A DNA stretch of 64,000 nucleotides, from NCBI RefSeq assembly GCF_023101185.1, contig NZ_CP078077.1:496001-560000 (forward strand), in the 5' to 3' direction. Source of the DNA: Microbacterium galbinum (GTDB lineage: Bacteria > Actinomycetota > Actinomycetes > Actinomycetales > Microbacteriaceae). The notes under the pieces were generated by a model that searched no databases, had not been told where the DNA came from, and saw only the letters and a program-made list of their open reading frames with translations. Shown in pieces: positions 17,460 through 25,687 of this stretch (the stretch's first letter is position 1; every line of letters begins with the position of its first letter). The position numbers and the translations under genes were made by a program.

Positions 17460-18343
17460 CAGCGGTCTCCTGCTTCCCCGCGCGTGCGCGGGACGACGAT
17501 CATGGGAACGGGCAGCTCGTGCAGCATCTTCGCCGCCGTGCTGCCCAGGAACAGGCGTCGCGGCTGTGCGAGCCTGCTGGAGCCGACGAGAACGACCTCG
17601 CCGGGGAGCCAGGAGAGATTCGAGACGGCGTCCTCGACGCTGTCTCCGGGGGCCTCTTCCACCACGGCACCGAGGGTGTCGGGAAGACGGTCCTTCGCCC
17701 GGGCCAGCACCTCGTGGGCGTGCTCCTCGCCGACGACGCGGATCGCGCCGGTGTCGAGTCCCGGGGGAACGTCGAAGGGTACGAGCGAGACGAGTCGCAG
17801 GTCGACGCCTCCGTCGGCCGCGAGCGCCGCGGCCTCGTCGAGCAGTACCTCGGCGCCCGGTCGGGTTCCGACGGCGGCCGTGACGCGCGGCACGACGTGG
17901 TCGTCCTGCGTCGCCGTGCCCGCGGGTGCCAGCGCGACCGGGATGGTCGAGGAGTGCAGCAGCTCCGAGGCGACCGAGCCGAGGCGGTGCCGGCCAAAGA
18001 GGCTGCCGGCGGCCGCGCCCACGACGATCAGGCGGGCATCGAACTCCTCGCCGGCGGCGATGAGGCCCTCGGCGAACGATTCGGCGATCCGCACGTGACC
18101 GCGGCTGTGCACCTCGTGCGGAAGGCGCAGGATCGCGTCCTCCAGCCACCGCTTCGCCTGGGCGCGGATGTGGTCCTCATAGGCCCGCTCGGGCGGGACG
18201 ACCGGGCTGCGCGTCCCCTCGGCGGGGAGCACGATCACCAGGTGGAGCGTCGCATCGAGGCTGCGCGCGAGACGCGCGCCCAGGGCCGCGGCATCCGCCC
18301 CGGCATCCGTCGCCGTGTACCCGACGACGATCGCGGAGGTCAT
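17459..18343 (-). CDS. Tandem universal stress protein
   Basis: A 294-residue cytoplasmic protein with two UspA domains. The first ends with VVGAAAGSLFGRHRLGSVASELLHSS, close to the ATP-binding G-2X-G-9X-G-S/T pattern; the second ends with LVGSSRLAQPRRLFLGSTAAKMLHEL. The ATG at 18343 overlaps the upstream amine oxidase stop by 4 nt (ATGA), and its own stop overlaps the permease start. Its exact role in the operon is unknown; Usp genes next to permeases often act as regulatory subunits, which is only inference here. Confidence 0.88.
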   Translation of the reverse strand: MTSAIVVGYTATDAGADAAALGARLARSLDATLHLVIVLPAEGTRSPVVPPERAYEDHIRAQAKRWLEDAILRLPHEVHSRGHVRIAESFAEGLIAAGEEFDARLIVVGAAAGSLFGRHRLGSVASELLHSSTIPVALAPAGTATQDDHVVPRVTAAVGTRPGAEVLLDEAAALAADGGVDLRLVSLVPFDVPPGLDTGAIRVVGEEHAHEVLARAKDRLPDTLGAVVEEAPGDSVEDAVSNLSWLPGEVVLVGSSRLAQPRRLFLGSTAAKMLHELPVPMIVVPRTRGEAGDR

Positions 18344-19719
18344 GCGCCGCTCGCTGCCGTGCCGGCACGACCCGCGTCGATGATGTTCTCGGCGGCGAGG
18401 TGGCCCATGCGGATCGCGCCGTCGACGTGCTGGTACCCCGCGCCGGCCATGTCGCTGCAGGCGAAGTGGATCGGGCCGACCGCGGCGCGCAGGTCGGCGC
18501 CGTAGCGGTGCAGACCACCCATGTCGAAGCTCGCGGCGTAGGCGCCGCGCGTCCACTCCTCGGTGCCCCAGTCGCTCTCGTAGTAGACGACGGGGTTCTT
18601 GGCCTCGGGGCCGTAGTAGTGCGAGAGCGACTCGAGGATGCGCTCCTTGCGCTCCTCGGCCGACAGCTCGAACAGGTCGTCGGCGTTCTGGTCGGAGACG
18701 AAGCCGACGAGGGTGCCGCGCTCGTCGCCGTGGTTGGTGTTGTCGTAGGCCTCGTGCGACAGCTCGTACGGGCTGAACGCGGTACCGCTGAGCCCCTGCT
18801 CGCGCCAGAACGGCCGGTCGTAGACGGCGTGCACCTTGATGACGAAGCCCATCGACAGGTGCTGGTGCAGCTGGTGCTGACGGCGCGGAAGCGGCGGCAC
18901 GAACGAGATGCGGCTGTAGAGCACGGGCGCGTGCGCGAGGATCGCGAAACGCGCGCGGACGGTGAGGTCGTCGGTCGTGGCGGTCACCCCGGTCGCGCCC
19001 CATTCGAGCGAACGCACGGGCTGGTTCAGCAGGACGTCGTCGCCGAGCCGCTCGGCGAGCAGGATCGGCACCCGCTGCAGACCGCCCACGACGCGCTTGT
19101 CGAGGATGAAGTCGGCGTCGACGAGGTGGGAGTAGGAACCCGCGGATGCCGCCATCAGCAGAGACTGCAGCAGCGAGAACGCGTGGGTGGGCTTGGTGAG
19201 CATCGCGGAGCCGGTGGCGAAGGCCAGGTTGCGCACGGCCTCGTCGTCGTCGGTCTGCTGGCGGAGCCACGCATCCCAGGTGACGGCGTCCCACTCGGCG
19301 GCCTTCGGGTGCGCCCAGGGACGGTCGGGGTCGATCTCGGCGACCATCGCATCGAGGCGCTCGGTGATCTCGGCGATCGCCTTCTCGGTGGCGGCGGAGA
19401 CGGGGAACATCTCGCCCGTGAAGCGCGAGGTCTTGCCATCGGGGCCCACGTAGACGCTGTCGCCCTCGCGGTAGCGGCTGTAGGTCTCGAGGCCGAGCTC
19501 ATCGATCGTGTCGATGAGAGCCTGCTGGTCGGGTGAGACCCACTGGCCGCCGATCTCGAGCATGGCACCGTCGATGACATCGGTCCACAGACGCCCGCCG
19601 ACGCGGTCGCGCGCCTCGAGGACGGCGACCGACAGTCCCGCCTTGCGCAGGTCGTTCGCCGCCGTGAGGCCGGCGGCGCCGGCGCCGATGATGAGGACGT
19701 CTCGCGTGATCTCAGCCAT
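18340..19719 (-). CDS. Flavin monoamine oxidase family protein (putrescine oxidase-like)
   Basis: A 459-residue FAD amine oxidase. The N-terminal Rossmann motif IGAGAAGLTAANDLRKAG is followed by VLEARDRVGGRLWT, and the C-terminus has the FAD-contact stretch AGYQHVDGAIRMGHLAAENI. These and the length fit actinobacterial putrescine or tyramine oxidases, which turn a primary amine into an aldehyde, ammonia and H2O2. With the downstream permease, aldehyde dehydrogenases and the neighbouring GABA transaminase it suggests the route putrescine to 4-aminobutanal to GABA to succinate. AAGGAG lies 6 nt before the ATG at 19719. Substrate is inferred. Confidence 0.87.
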   Translation of the reverse strand: MAEITRDVLIIGAGAAGLTAANDLRKAGLSVAVLEARDRVGGRLWTDVIDGAMLEIGGQWVSPDQQALIDTIDELGLETYSRYREGDSVYVGPDGKTSRFTGEMFPVSAATEKAIAEITERLDAMVAEIDPDRPWAHPKAAEWDAVTWDAWLRQQTDDDEAVRNLAFATGSAMLTKPTHAFSLLQSLLMAASAGSYSHLVDADFILDKRVVGGLQRVPILLAERLGDDVLLNQPVRSLEWGATGVTATTDDLTVRARFAILAHAPVLYSRISFVPPLPRRQHQLHQHLSMGFVIKVHAVYDRPFWREQGLSGTAFSPYELSHEAYDNTNHGDERGTLVGFVSDQNADDLFELSAEERKERILESLSHYYGPEAKNPVVYYESDWGTEEWTRGAYAASFDMGGLHRYGADLRAAVGPIHFACSDMAGAGYQHVDGAIRMGHLAAENIIDAGRAGTAASGA

Positions 19720-19732
19720 TGCAACTCCTTCG

Positions 19733-19772
19733 TCGGATGAAACTGTCGGGTGAATCTGTCGGGGTGGATCTG
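19733..19772 (+). repeat. Three adjacent 13-14-bp direct repeats upstream of the amine oxidase operon
   Basis: TCGGATGAAACTG, TCGGGTGAATCTG and TCGGGGTGGATCTG lie head to tail without spacers, 13 nt before the ATG of the amine oxidase gene. They occupy its 5' leader or promoter. They could be a multi-site operator or leftover tandem duplication. Confidence 0.65.
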
Positions 19773-19784
19773 TGGTGAAGAGTG

Positions 19785-19825
19785 CCGGCCGCGACCCCCA
19801 ATCCCCCGATCAGGGTCGCGGCCGG
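19785..19825. terminator. Hairpin terminator after gabT
   Basis: Perfect 13-bp arms CCGGCCGCGACCC / GGGTCGCGGCCGG with a 15-nt loop, 33 nt past the gabT stop. It separates gabT from the amine oxidase operon in the same direction, so the two are probably separate transcripts. Confidence 0.8.
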
Positions 19826-19858
19826 ACGTTTTCCGGGTGGCGCGAGCGCGCCCGTCGG

Positions 19859-21220
19859 CTACGCCGCGGCGAGCGCCGCCGCCACGATGTCGAGGCCCTC
19901 GTTCAGCAGCTCGTCGCCGATCGAGAGCGGCGGGAGGAAGCGGATGACGTTGCCGTAGGTGCCGCACGTGAGCACGATCACGCCCTGAGCGATGGCGGCC
20001 TTCGCGACCGCGGCCGTGAGCGCGGCATCCGGCGCCTTCGTCTCGGGGTCGACGAACTCGGCGGCGATCATCGCGCCGTGTCCGCGCACGTCGCCGATGC
20101 GGGCGTCGCTCTTCTGGATGTCGAGCAGACGCGCGGTGAGGATCTCGCCGATCTCGCGTGCGCGCTCGATCACTCCGTCGTTCTCGAACACGTCGATCGA
20201 GGCGAGGGCCGCGGCGCAGGCGATCGGGTTGCCGCCGTAGGTGCCGCCGAGTCCACCGGCGTGCGAGGCGTCCATGATCTCGGCGCGGCCGGTGACGGCG
20301 GCGAGCGGCAGACCACCGGCGATGCCCTTGGCGGTCGTGATCAGGTCGGGCTCGATGCCGAAGATCTCGCTCGCGAACATGTGCCCCGTGCGGGCGAAAC
20401 CGGTCTGCACCTCGTCGGCGATGAAGACGACGCCGTTCGCACGGCACCACTCGGCGATCGCGGGGAGGAAGCCCTCGGCGGGCACGATGAAACCGCCCTC
20501 GCCCTGGATGGGCTCGATGATGACGGCGGCGAGGTTGTCGGCGCCGATCTGCTTCTCGAGCTGCAGGATGACGCGGGCTGCGGCCTCCCCACCCTCGAGA
20601 CCGTCGCGGAACGGGTACGACATCGGTGCCCGGTAGACCTCGGGCGCGAACGGGCCGAAACCGCTCTTGTAGGGCATCGACTTGGCGGTGAGCGCCATCG
20701 TGAGGTTGGTGCGGCCGTGGTAGCCGTGGTCGAAGGCGACGACGGCCTGACGACCCGTGTGCTTGCGGGCGATCTTGATCGCGTTCTCGACCGCCTCGGC
20801 TCCCGAGTTGAACAGGGCGCTCTTCTTGACGAAGTCGCCGGGCGTGATGCGGTTGAGCGCCTCGGCGACGCCGACGTACGACTCGTAGGGCGAGATCATG
20901 AAGCAGGTGTGCGTGAACTGCGCGGCCTGCGCGGCGACGGCGGCGGCGACCTTCGGGTGCGCGTTGCCGACCGAGGTCACGGCGATGCCGGAGCCGAGGT
21001 CGATGAGCGAGTTGCCGTCGGCGTCGACGACCACGCCGCCACCCGCGGCGACCGCCGCAACGGGAACCGTGTGACCGACACCCGCGGCCACGGCATCCGC
21101 CTTGCGGGCCAGCAGCTCGGCCGAGCGCGGGCCGGGCAGGTCGGTGACCAGGCGACGCTCCTGGGGGAGCTCGGGTCCTCCGAGAGGGACGACGGGGGAT
21201 GCGGTGTCGAGGAGTGCCAT
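19859..21220 (-). CDS. gabT: 4-aminobutyrate--2-oxoglutarate transaminase
   Basis: A 453-residue PLP enzyme of aminotransferase class III that moves the amino group of GABA to 2-oxoglutarate, giving succinate semialdehyde. It shows FNSGAEAVENAIKIAR, AFDHGYHGRTNLTMALTAK, EPIQGEGGFIVPAEGFLPA and ADEVQTGFARTGHMFASE, with the PLP lysine in LITTAKGIAGGLPLAAVTGR. All are typical of GabT. ATG at 21220 has no Shine-Dalgarno, but TACGCT sits 6 nt upstream, so the start is probably leaderless; the frame extends further but those residues look non-coding. It is divergent from a PucR-type regulator. Confidence 0.94.
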   Translation of the reverse strand: MALLDTASPVVPLGGPELPQERRLVTDLPGPRSAELLARKADAVAAGVGHTVPVAAVAAGGGVVVDADGNSLIDLGSGIAVTSVGNAHPKVAAAVAAQAAQFTHTCFMISPYESYVGVAEALNRITPGDFVKKSALFNSGAEAVENAIKIARKHTGRQAVVAFDHGYHGRTNLTMALTAKSMPYKSGFGPFAPEVYRAPMSYPFRDGLEGGEAAARVILQLEKQIGADNLAAVIIEPIQGEGGFIVPAEGFLPAIAEWCRANGVVFIADEVQTGFARTGHMFASEIFGIEPDLITTAKGIAGGLPLAAVTGRAEIMDASHAGGLGGTYGGNPIACAAALASIDVFENDGVIERAREIGEILTARLLDIQKSDARIGDVRGHGAMIAAEFVDPETKAPDAALTAAVAKAAIAQGVIVLTCGTYGNVIRFLPPLSIGDELLNEGLDIVAAALAAA

Positions 21221-21226
21221 GTCGCG

Positions 21227-21232
21227 AGCGTA
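21227..21232 (-). promoter_or_regulatory. -10 box for leaderless gabT transcript
   Basis: TACGCT on the minus strand, 6 nt before the gabT ATG. It lies within the 94-bp divergent region shared with the PucR-type regulator gene. Confidence 0.55.
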
Positions 21233-21262
21233 CGACCGGGCACCGACATCGCGCATTCGCCC

Positions 21263-21303
21263 GACTGTACAATCGAGGACGAGACTTCGCCGAGACGTAC
21301 AAG
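21263..21303. promoter_or_regulatory. Candidate PucR/GabR operator and promoter of the regulator gene
   Basis: GTACAA occurs at 21267-21272 and again at 21297-21302, exactly 30 bp apart, in contexts GACTGTACAATC and GACGTACAAGA. Equal facing on the helix suggests a paired regulator site. TACAAT (21268-21273) is also a good -10 box for the plus-strand regulator. Confidence 0.45.
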
Positions 21304-21314
21304 AGAGGCGGCGC

Positions 21315-22835
21315 ATGGCCGATCAGCCCACTCTGCAGGCCCTCCTCCGGCGCCGCGATCTCGACCTCCGTCTGGTGTCGCAACCGGCCGCACTCCCGGT
21401 CGGCGCCCTCGAGAGGCCGTTGCGCTGGGTGCACAGTTCGGACCTCGCCGACCCCACCCCGTTCCTCTCCGACGACCTCGCCCTCCTCACCACCGGCACG
21501 CAGTTCGACGCGGCATCCGAAAGAGACTCGGCATCCGACATCGGCGCGTACGTCGCCCGACTCGCCGACCGCGGCGTACTCGGACTCGGGTTCGGCACGG
21601 AGGTGCACCGCTCCGGCATCCCCGAGGCCCTGGTCGACGCCTGCGCCCTGCACGGCATCCCGCTCTTCGAAGTGCCCTATCGCACCCCCTTCATCGCCAT
21701 CGCCCGCGCCCACTCCGAAGCCATCGCCGCGCAGGCCTACGCTCGACGCTCCTGGGCGCTCGACGCACAGCGTGGGCTCGCACTGGCCGCCCTCCGCCCC
21801 CGAGGACTCGATGCGATCATCACCGAGCTCAGCCGTCGGCTCGGCGTGTGGGCCGGGATGTTCGACGCCGCGGGCGCCCTGCTGCACTCCCCCGCGCGCG
21901 ATGCGGTCGACCGCGAGCTGCTCGACGCCCTGGGCGAGCGCGTCGCCGAGGTGCTCGCCCGCGGGCTCGAGGCCGGGCATTCGCTCACGCTCGACGGGCG
22001 CACCTTCCTCCTCTCGACCGTCGGCCGTGGGGGGCACCTGCGCGGAGTGATCGCCCTCGAGATCGACGCGCTCGACGCCGAGGCCCGTGCCGTCGTCACC
22101 TCGGTGATCGCGATGTCGGGGCTGGCCCTCGAGCAGAGCGAGCAGCAGGCGCGCAGCCGGCGACGCCTGCACTCCCAGCTGCTGCGCTCTCTGCTCACCG
22201 ACGATCCGTCGATCGCGCGGCGCGTGCTCGGGGCGCTTCCCATCGCACCGATCGTCGTCGCCGTCTCCGGCGATGCCCCGGCCACCGCCCTCGTGGACTG
22301 GTGGGAGCGTCAGCGCACCGAGCACGGCGTGGCGTCGTTCCTGGCCGAGTCGGACGACGGAGTGACGATGTGCGTCGCGGCCGACGACGACGCGCTCCTC
22401 GACGAGCTGGCGGCGCGTTTCGGCATCCGCATCGGCGTCTCCGAACCCGACTCCTACGCCGCGTTCTCCCGCTCGCACGCCCAGGCCCTCACCGCTCTGC
22501 GCCAGCGGAGCACGCCGGGCGCCGCCCGATTCGCGGACGCCGTCGGCTCGAGCATCCTGTCGGCGCTGGCCACCGACGAGGCGCGCCTGGTCGCCGAGTC
22601 GCGCCTCGCACCGCTGCGCGCCCACGACACCGGCACCGGGTCGGGGCTGGAGCAGTCGCTGCGGGTGTGGCTCGAGAACGACGCACGCGCCGAACAGGCC
22701 GCGACCGCCCTGGGGGTGCACCGCCACACCCTCCGCTCGCGCATCGCCCAGGCGGGCACGCTGCTCGACATCGACCTGTCGTCGTTCCCGGCGCGCGCCG
22801 AGCTGTGGGCCCTGCTGGAGACGGCGCGCGACTGA
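21315..22835 (+). CDS. PucR-family transcriptional regulator (GabR-like)
   Basis: A 506-residue regulator. The N-terminal PucR domain has PLRWVHSSDLADPTPFLSDDLALLTTG and GLGFGTEVHRSGIPEALVDAC; a central GGDEF-like region follows; the C-terminal helix-turn-helix reads LGVHRHTLRSRIAQAGTLLDIDL. The ATG at 21315 follows GAGAGGCGG. It is divergent from gabT, the layout of the PucR-type activator GabR next to GABA genes in Corynebacterium. I infer that it senses GABA or succinate semialdehyde and controls gabT, perhaps also the amine oxidase operon. Confidence 0.9.
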   Translation: MADQPTLQALLRRRDLDLRLVSQPAALPVGALERPLRWVHSSDLADPTPFLSDDLALLTTGTQFDAASERDSASDIGAYVARLADRGVLGLGFGTEVHRSGIPEALVDACALHGIPLFEVPYRTPFIAIARAHSEAIAAQAYARRSWALDAQRGLALAALRPRGLDAIITELSRRLGVWAGMFDAAGALLHSPARDAVDRELLDALGERVAEVLARGLEAGHSLTLDGRTFLLSTVGRGGHLRGVIALEIDALDAEARAVVTSVIAMSGLALEQSEQQARSRRRLHSQLLRSLLTDDPSIARRVLGALPIAPIVVAVSGDAPATALVDWWERQRTEHGVASFLAESDDGVTMCVAADDDALLDELAARFGIRIGVSEPDSYAAFSRSHAQALTALRQRSTPGAARFADAVGSSILSALATDEARLVAESRLAPLRAHDTGTGSGLEQSLRVWLENDARAEQAATALGVHRHTLRSRIAQAGTLLDIDLSSFPARAELWALLETARD

Positions 22836-22866
22836 GGCGCGGAGAGCACGTTCCCGTCGCAGCGAA

Positions 22867-22882
22867 CGCGGGTCGACCCGCG
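22867..22882. terminator. 16-bp perfect palindrome between convergent genes
   Basis: CGCGGGTCGACCCGCG lies in the 53-bp gap between the PucR-type gene and the convergent unknown gene. It could act as a compact bidirectional terminator, though it lacks a T run and a proper loop. Confidence 0.4.
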
Positions 22883-22888
22883 AACGCG

Positions 22889-24013
22889 CTACGCGGACGG
22901 CACCGTCCGGAGCGGCCAGGCGGGCCACCAGCCGTCGTCGAGATCGCGCAGCACCGCGGCTTTCTGCTCGCGCACCTCTTCGGGCAGTTCCGGAGCCGCC
23001 CCCGAGCTGCTCGATCGCCCCTCTCCGCCGAGGGAGACCAGCTGCGTGAGCTGCCAGGCGCGGCGTCCGACGGGGAACCGCTCGCGGAGTCCGCCCGCAG
23101 CGATCGCAAGAAGCGTCCTCTCGAGCTCATCCGCCGCGGATTCGGCGGTCTCGTCGCACGCATCGCACGTGCAGGAGGGGATGATCGCCCGGAAGAGCGC
23201 ACCGGCCTCCACCTGGACGCCCGGCCCGCTCGCCGTGAGCGTGATCGGAGCACCCGTGGGCGGTTCCAGCACGATGCGGCGGGCGCCCTCGGGCCCTCCC
23301 TCCTCGCGAACCTCGGTCTCGTACCCGCTGCGGAGGTGGTCGACGAGGGCATCGACGACGAGGCGAAGCGGTTCGAAGCGCTCCGGATGCGACTCCCGCG
23401 AGTACGCGTCCTCGGGCGGAGCGCCGCCCGCCCACCGGCTCCCGTACCGGATGATGCGCCCTTCGTCGTCGGCGTACTCGCGCGTCGGAAGAGTCGGACG
23501 ACGGTACTCGACCGGCGGGACGACCAGCGCCGGCTCCGGCACGTCGCGGGTGAGGGCCTGCATCTCCTGGTCGTCGAGATCGTCCTGCTCCCAGGAGGCG
23601 AGCATCTCCCGGAAGTCGTCGAGCCGCTCGGGGTGCGTGAGGATCCCCTGCAGGAGACCCGCCACCGGGATCGAGCGCGTGTTCGTGCCGACCTCGAGGT
23701 CGGGCGTCGCACGCCACGTGGCAGCGGGATGCAGGACGGCGATCGCGTTGCCGAGGAAGCGCGCCGCGGACTCCGCCAGGGCGGCCGAATCCGCGATGAT
23801 CGGATGCTCGGCGATGAACCTCCACAGCGCCGGGAAGTCCTCCGCCAGCTCCGTCGGAACGGCTCCTTCGCGTTCGACGAGGTCTGCGAAGGATTCGAAG
23901 CCCTCGACGAACCGCACCGGCCCCGGAGCGGCGGTCAGCGGACCGAAGCTCAGGGTGGCGGAGGCGGCCCCCGGCGGCGCGCCGACGGGCCCGGGAAAGA
24001 TGTCGCTGGTCAT
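22889..24013 (-). CDS. Protein of unknown function with CxCxxC motif
   Basis: A 374-residue soluble protein. The N-terminal half (about residues 30-130) is helical; the middle is Pro/Arg-rich with PALVVPPVEYRRPTLPTREYADDE. The C-terminal half carries FRAIIPSCTCDACDETAESAADELERTLLAI, a CxCxxC-Asp-Glu pattern that also occurs in DUF6226-type proteins; I am not certain of that family. The end is rich in Trp (DDGWWPAWPL). The ATG at 24013 follows GAGGAGAGGAG. It is a single gene between convergent PucR and the RamB-like gene. Function unknown. Confidence 0.75.
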   Translation of the reverse strand: MTSDIFPGPVGAPPGAASATLSFGPLTAAPGPVRFVEGFESFADLVEREGAVPTELAEDFPALWRFIAEHPIIADSAALAESAARFLGNAIAVLHPAATWRATPDLEVGTNTRSIPVAGLLQGILTHPERLDDFREMLASWEQDDLDDQEMQALTRDVPEPALVVPPVEYRRPTLPTREYADDEGRIIRYGSRWAGGAPPEDAYSRESHPERFEPLRLVVDALVDHLRSGYETEVREEGGPEGARRIVLEPPTGAPITLTASGPGVQVEAGALFRAIIPSCTCDACDETAESAADELERTLLAIAAGGLRERFPVGRRAWQLTQLVSLGGEGRSSSSGAAPELPEEVREQKAAVLRDLDDGWWPAWPLRTVPSA

Positions 24014-24080
24014 CGTGTCGCTCCTCTCCTCACCCCCGGCGTCGTCATCGCGCCGAGTCCGATGAGCCTAACGAGCACCC

Positions 24081-25553
24081 TCACTCCGGCGCGTGCGCCT
24101 CGAGGAATTCGTACACGTCGGTCGTGTCGACGCCCGGGAACGATCCGGTCGGAAGCGTCGCGAGCAGCGTGCGCGGGGTCTTCACGTTCGGCCAGGAGTT
24201 GTCGCGCCAGCGCTCCTCGAGGTCGGCCGGGGCTCGGCGGCAGCACACCTCGACCGAATGCTTCGAGACTCCGCGGTGGGGAGTGTCGCGTCCGACGAAC
24301 CACTTGGTGTCGTCGAAGCGCACCCCCACGCTCACCGAGTGCAGCCCCTCGCTCGACGCCTCGACCCTGGCCGTGCACCAGTAGGTGCCGTTGCCGGTGT
24401 CGGTGTACTGGTAATAGGGATTGAAGCGGTCGTCCTCGTCGAACACCACCCGGCTGGTCCACCTGCGGCAGCACATCTGGCCCTCGATCGCACCGAGACG
24501 GTCGGCGGGGAAGTTCACGTCGTCGTTCTCGTACGCCTTCGTGATCGTGCCCGACTCGTGCACCTTGAGGAAGTGCACGGGGATGCCGAGGTGCCGCGTC
24601 GCGAGATTCGTGAAGCGGTGCGCGGCCGTCTCGTACGAGACGGAGTAGGTGTCGCGCAGATCTTCGATCGAGATCGCCCGTCGCGCCTTCGCGTCGCGGA
24701 GCGCAGGGACGACGTGCGCCTCGGGGATCAGCAGCGCACCGGTGAGGTAGTTGGTCTCGACCCGCTGGCGCAGGAACTCGGCGTAGCTGCGCGGCTCGGA
24801 GTGCCCGAGGATGCGGCTCGACAGCGCCTGCAGCACCGCGGTGCGGGCGTCGCCCTTGGCCGGCACGCTGCTCGACAGGTACAGGCGCCCGTGCGCGAGA
24901 TCGGCGACGCTGCGGGTGGTCTGCGGCAGATCAGGCGCGTAATGCAGGGTGAAGCCGAGATAGGCGGCGATCTCGGATGCCGTGCGCTGAGTGAGAGGGC
25001 CGCCCGGGTGGCCGACCGCGTCGAGGATCTCGGCGGCCTTCTGCTCGAGGTCGGCGAAGTGGTTGTCCTGACGGCGCATGAGGTGACGCAGCTCGACGTT
25101 CGCCCGCCGGGCCTCTTCCGGCGTCGCCGCCCGCTCGTCGCGGAGTCGGTCGATCTCGCCGTGCAGCGCGAGCACGGCGGTGAGCGCCTCGGTCGGCATC
25201 GACTTCGCGATACGGAAGGGCTCGATGCCGAGCGCCTGGAACGTCTGCCCCTTCATCGCGCGTTCGAGCGCGATCTCGATCGCACTGCGCTCGTCGAGCG
25301 GCTCGCCCTCGAGCAGAGCGTCGAGCGTCACCCCGAGGGCGCGCGCGATCGCCTGGAGCTGCGACAGCTTCGCCTCGCGCTTGCCCGTCTCGATCATCGA
25401 CAGCTGACTCGGCGCACGATCCACCGCGGAGGCGAGGTCGTCGAGGGTCATCCCCCGCGCGGTGCGCAGACGGCGGATACGCCGTCCGATCGTGAGGGCG
25501 TCGGTCTCTTCTGCGGTTCCCGCCGGGGTCCCTGAGCCTGTCGAAGGGTCCAT
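24081..25553 (-). CDS. ramB: RamB-like XRE/ImmA-domain transcriptional regulator
   Basis: A 490-residue regulator of the short-chain fatty acyl/RamB family. An XRE helix-turn-helix (IGRRIRRLRTARGMTLDDLAS...PSQLSMIETGKREAKLSQLQ) starts near residue 21, an ImmA-like domain spans the middle, and a DUF2083-type C-terminus has paired cysteines in GQMCCRRWTSRVVF and EVCCRRAP. RamB of Corynebacterium controls acetate and glyoxylate genes; here the gene is directly divergent from aceA-aceB, which supports the same role. The start at ATG 25553 has CAGAAT 7 nt upstream, a leaderless pattern. Its first codons (MDPSTGSGTP) are encoded by the dispersed intergenic repeat, which is odd; a later start cannot be excluded. 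Confidence 0.88.
   Translation of the reverse strand: MDPSTGSGTPAGTAEETDALTIGRRIRRLRTARGMTLDDLASAVDRAPSQLSMIETGKREAKLSQLQAIARALGVTLDALLEGEPLDERSAIEIALERAMKGQTFQALGIEPFRIAKSMPTEALTAVLALHGEIDRLRDERAATPEEARRANVELRHLMRRQDNHFADLEQKAAEILDAVGHPGGPLTQRTASEIAAYLGFTLHYAPDLPQTTRSVADLAHGRLYLSSSVPAKGDARTAVLQALSSRILGHSEPRSYAEFLRQRVETNYLTGALLIPEAHVVPALRDAKARRAISIEDLRDTYSVSYETAAHRFTNLATRHLGIPVHFLKVHESGTITKAYENDDVNFPADRLGAIEGQMCCRRWTSRVVFDEDDRFNPYYQYTDTGNGTYWCTARVEASSEGLHSVSVGVRFDDTKWFVGRDTPHRGVSKHSVEVCCRRAPADLEERWRDNSWPNVKTPRTLLATLPTGSFPGVDTTDVYEFLEAHAPE
25526..25549. repeat. Dispersed repeat unit inside the regulator's first codons (copy 4)
   Basis: GGGTCCCTGAGCCTGTCGAAGGG (plus strand) is the reverse of CCCTTCGACAGGCTCAGGGACC. 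It falls in codons 2-9 of the RamB-like gene and encodes PSTGSGT. Confidence 0.85.
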
Positions 25554-25560
25554 GACGGCG

Positions 25561-25581
25561 ATTCTGTCACAGAAACAGAAT
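25561..25581. promoter_or_regulatory. Candidate RamB-type operator between ramB and aceA
   Basis: ATTCTGT-N7-ACAGAAT is a perfect 7-bp inverted repeat in an unusually AT-rich patch 8 nt before the regulator start and 107 nt before aceA. Part of it overlaps the regulator's own -10 region, which would suit autoregulation. The match to RamB sites is not established. Confidence 0.5.
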
Positions 25582-25687
25582 TTCGACCGATCTTCACAGG
25601 GAAACCCTTCATCGAAGCATCCGTTCTTCACCCACAGTGGATCACACGCCACCCGGCACCGCCGCCGGATCGACCGAAGGAGACACC

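Noticed and set aside
19155..24424. Very long open frames of 1257 and 1550 codons
   Set aside because: They run across several real genes on the opposite strand and over promoters; no domain is readable in them.
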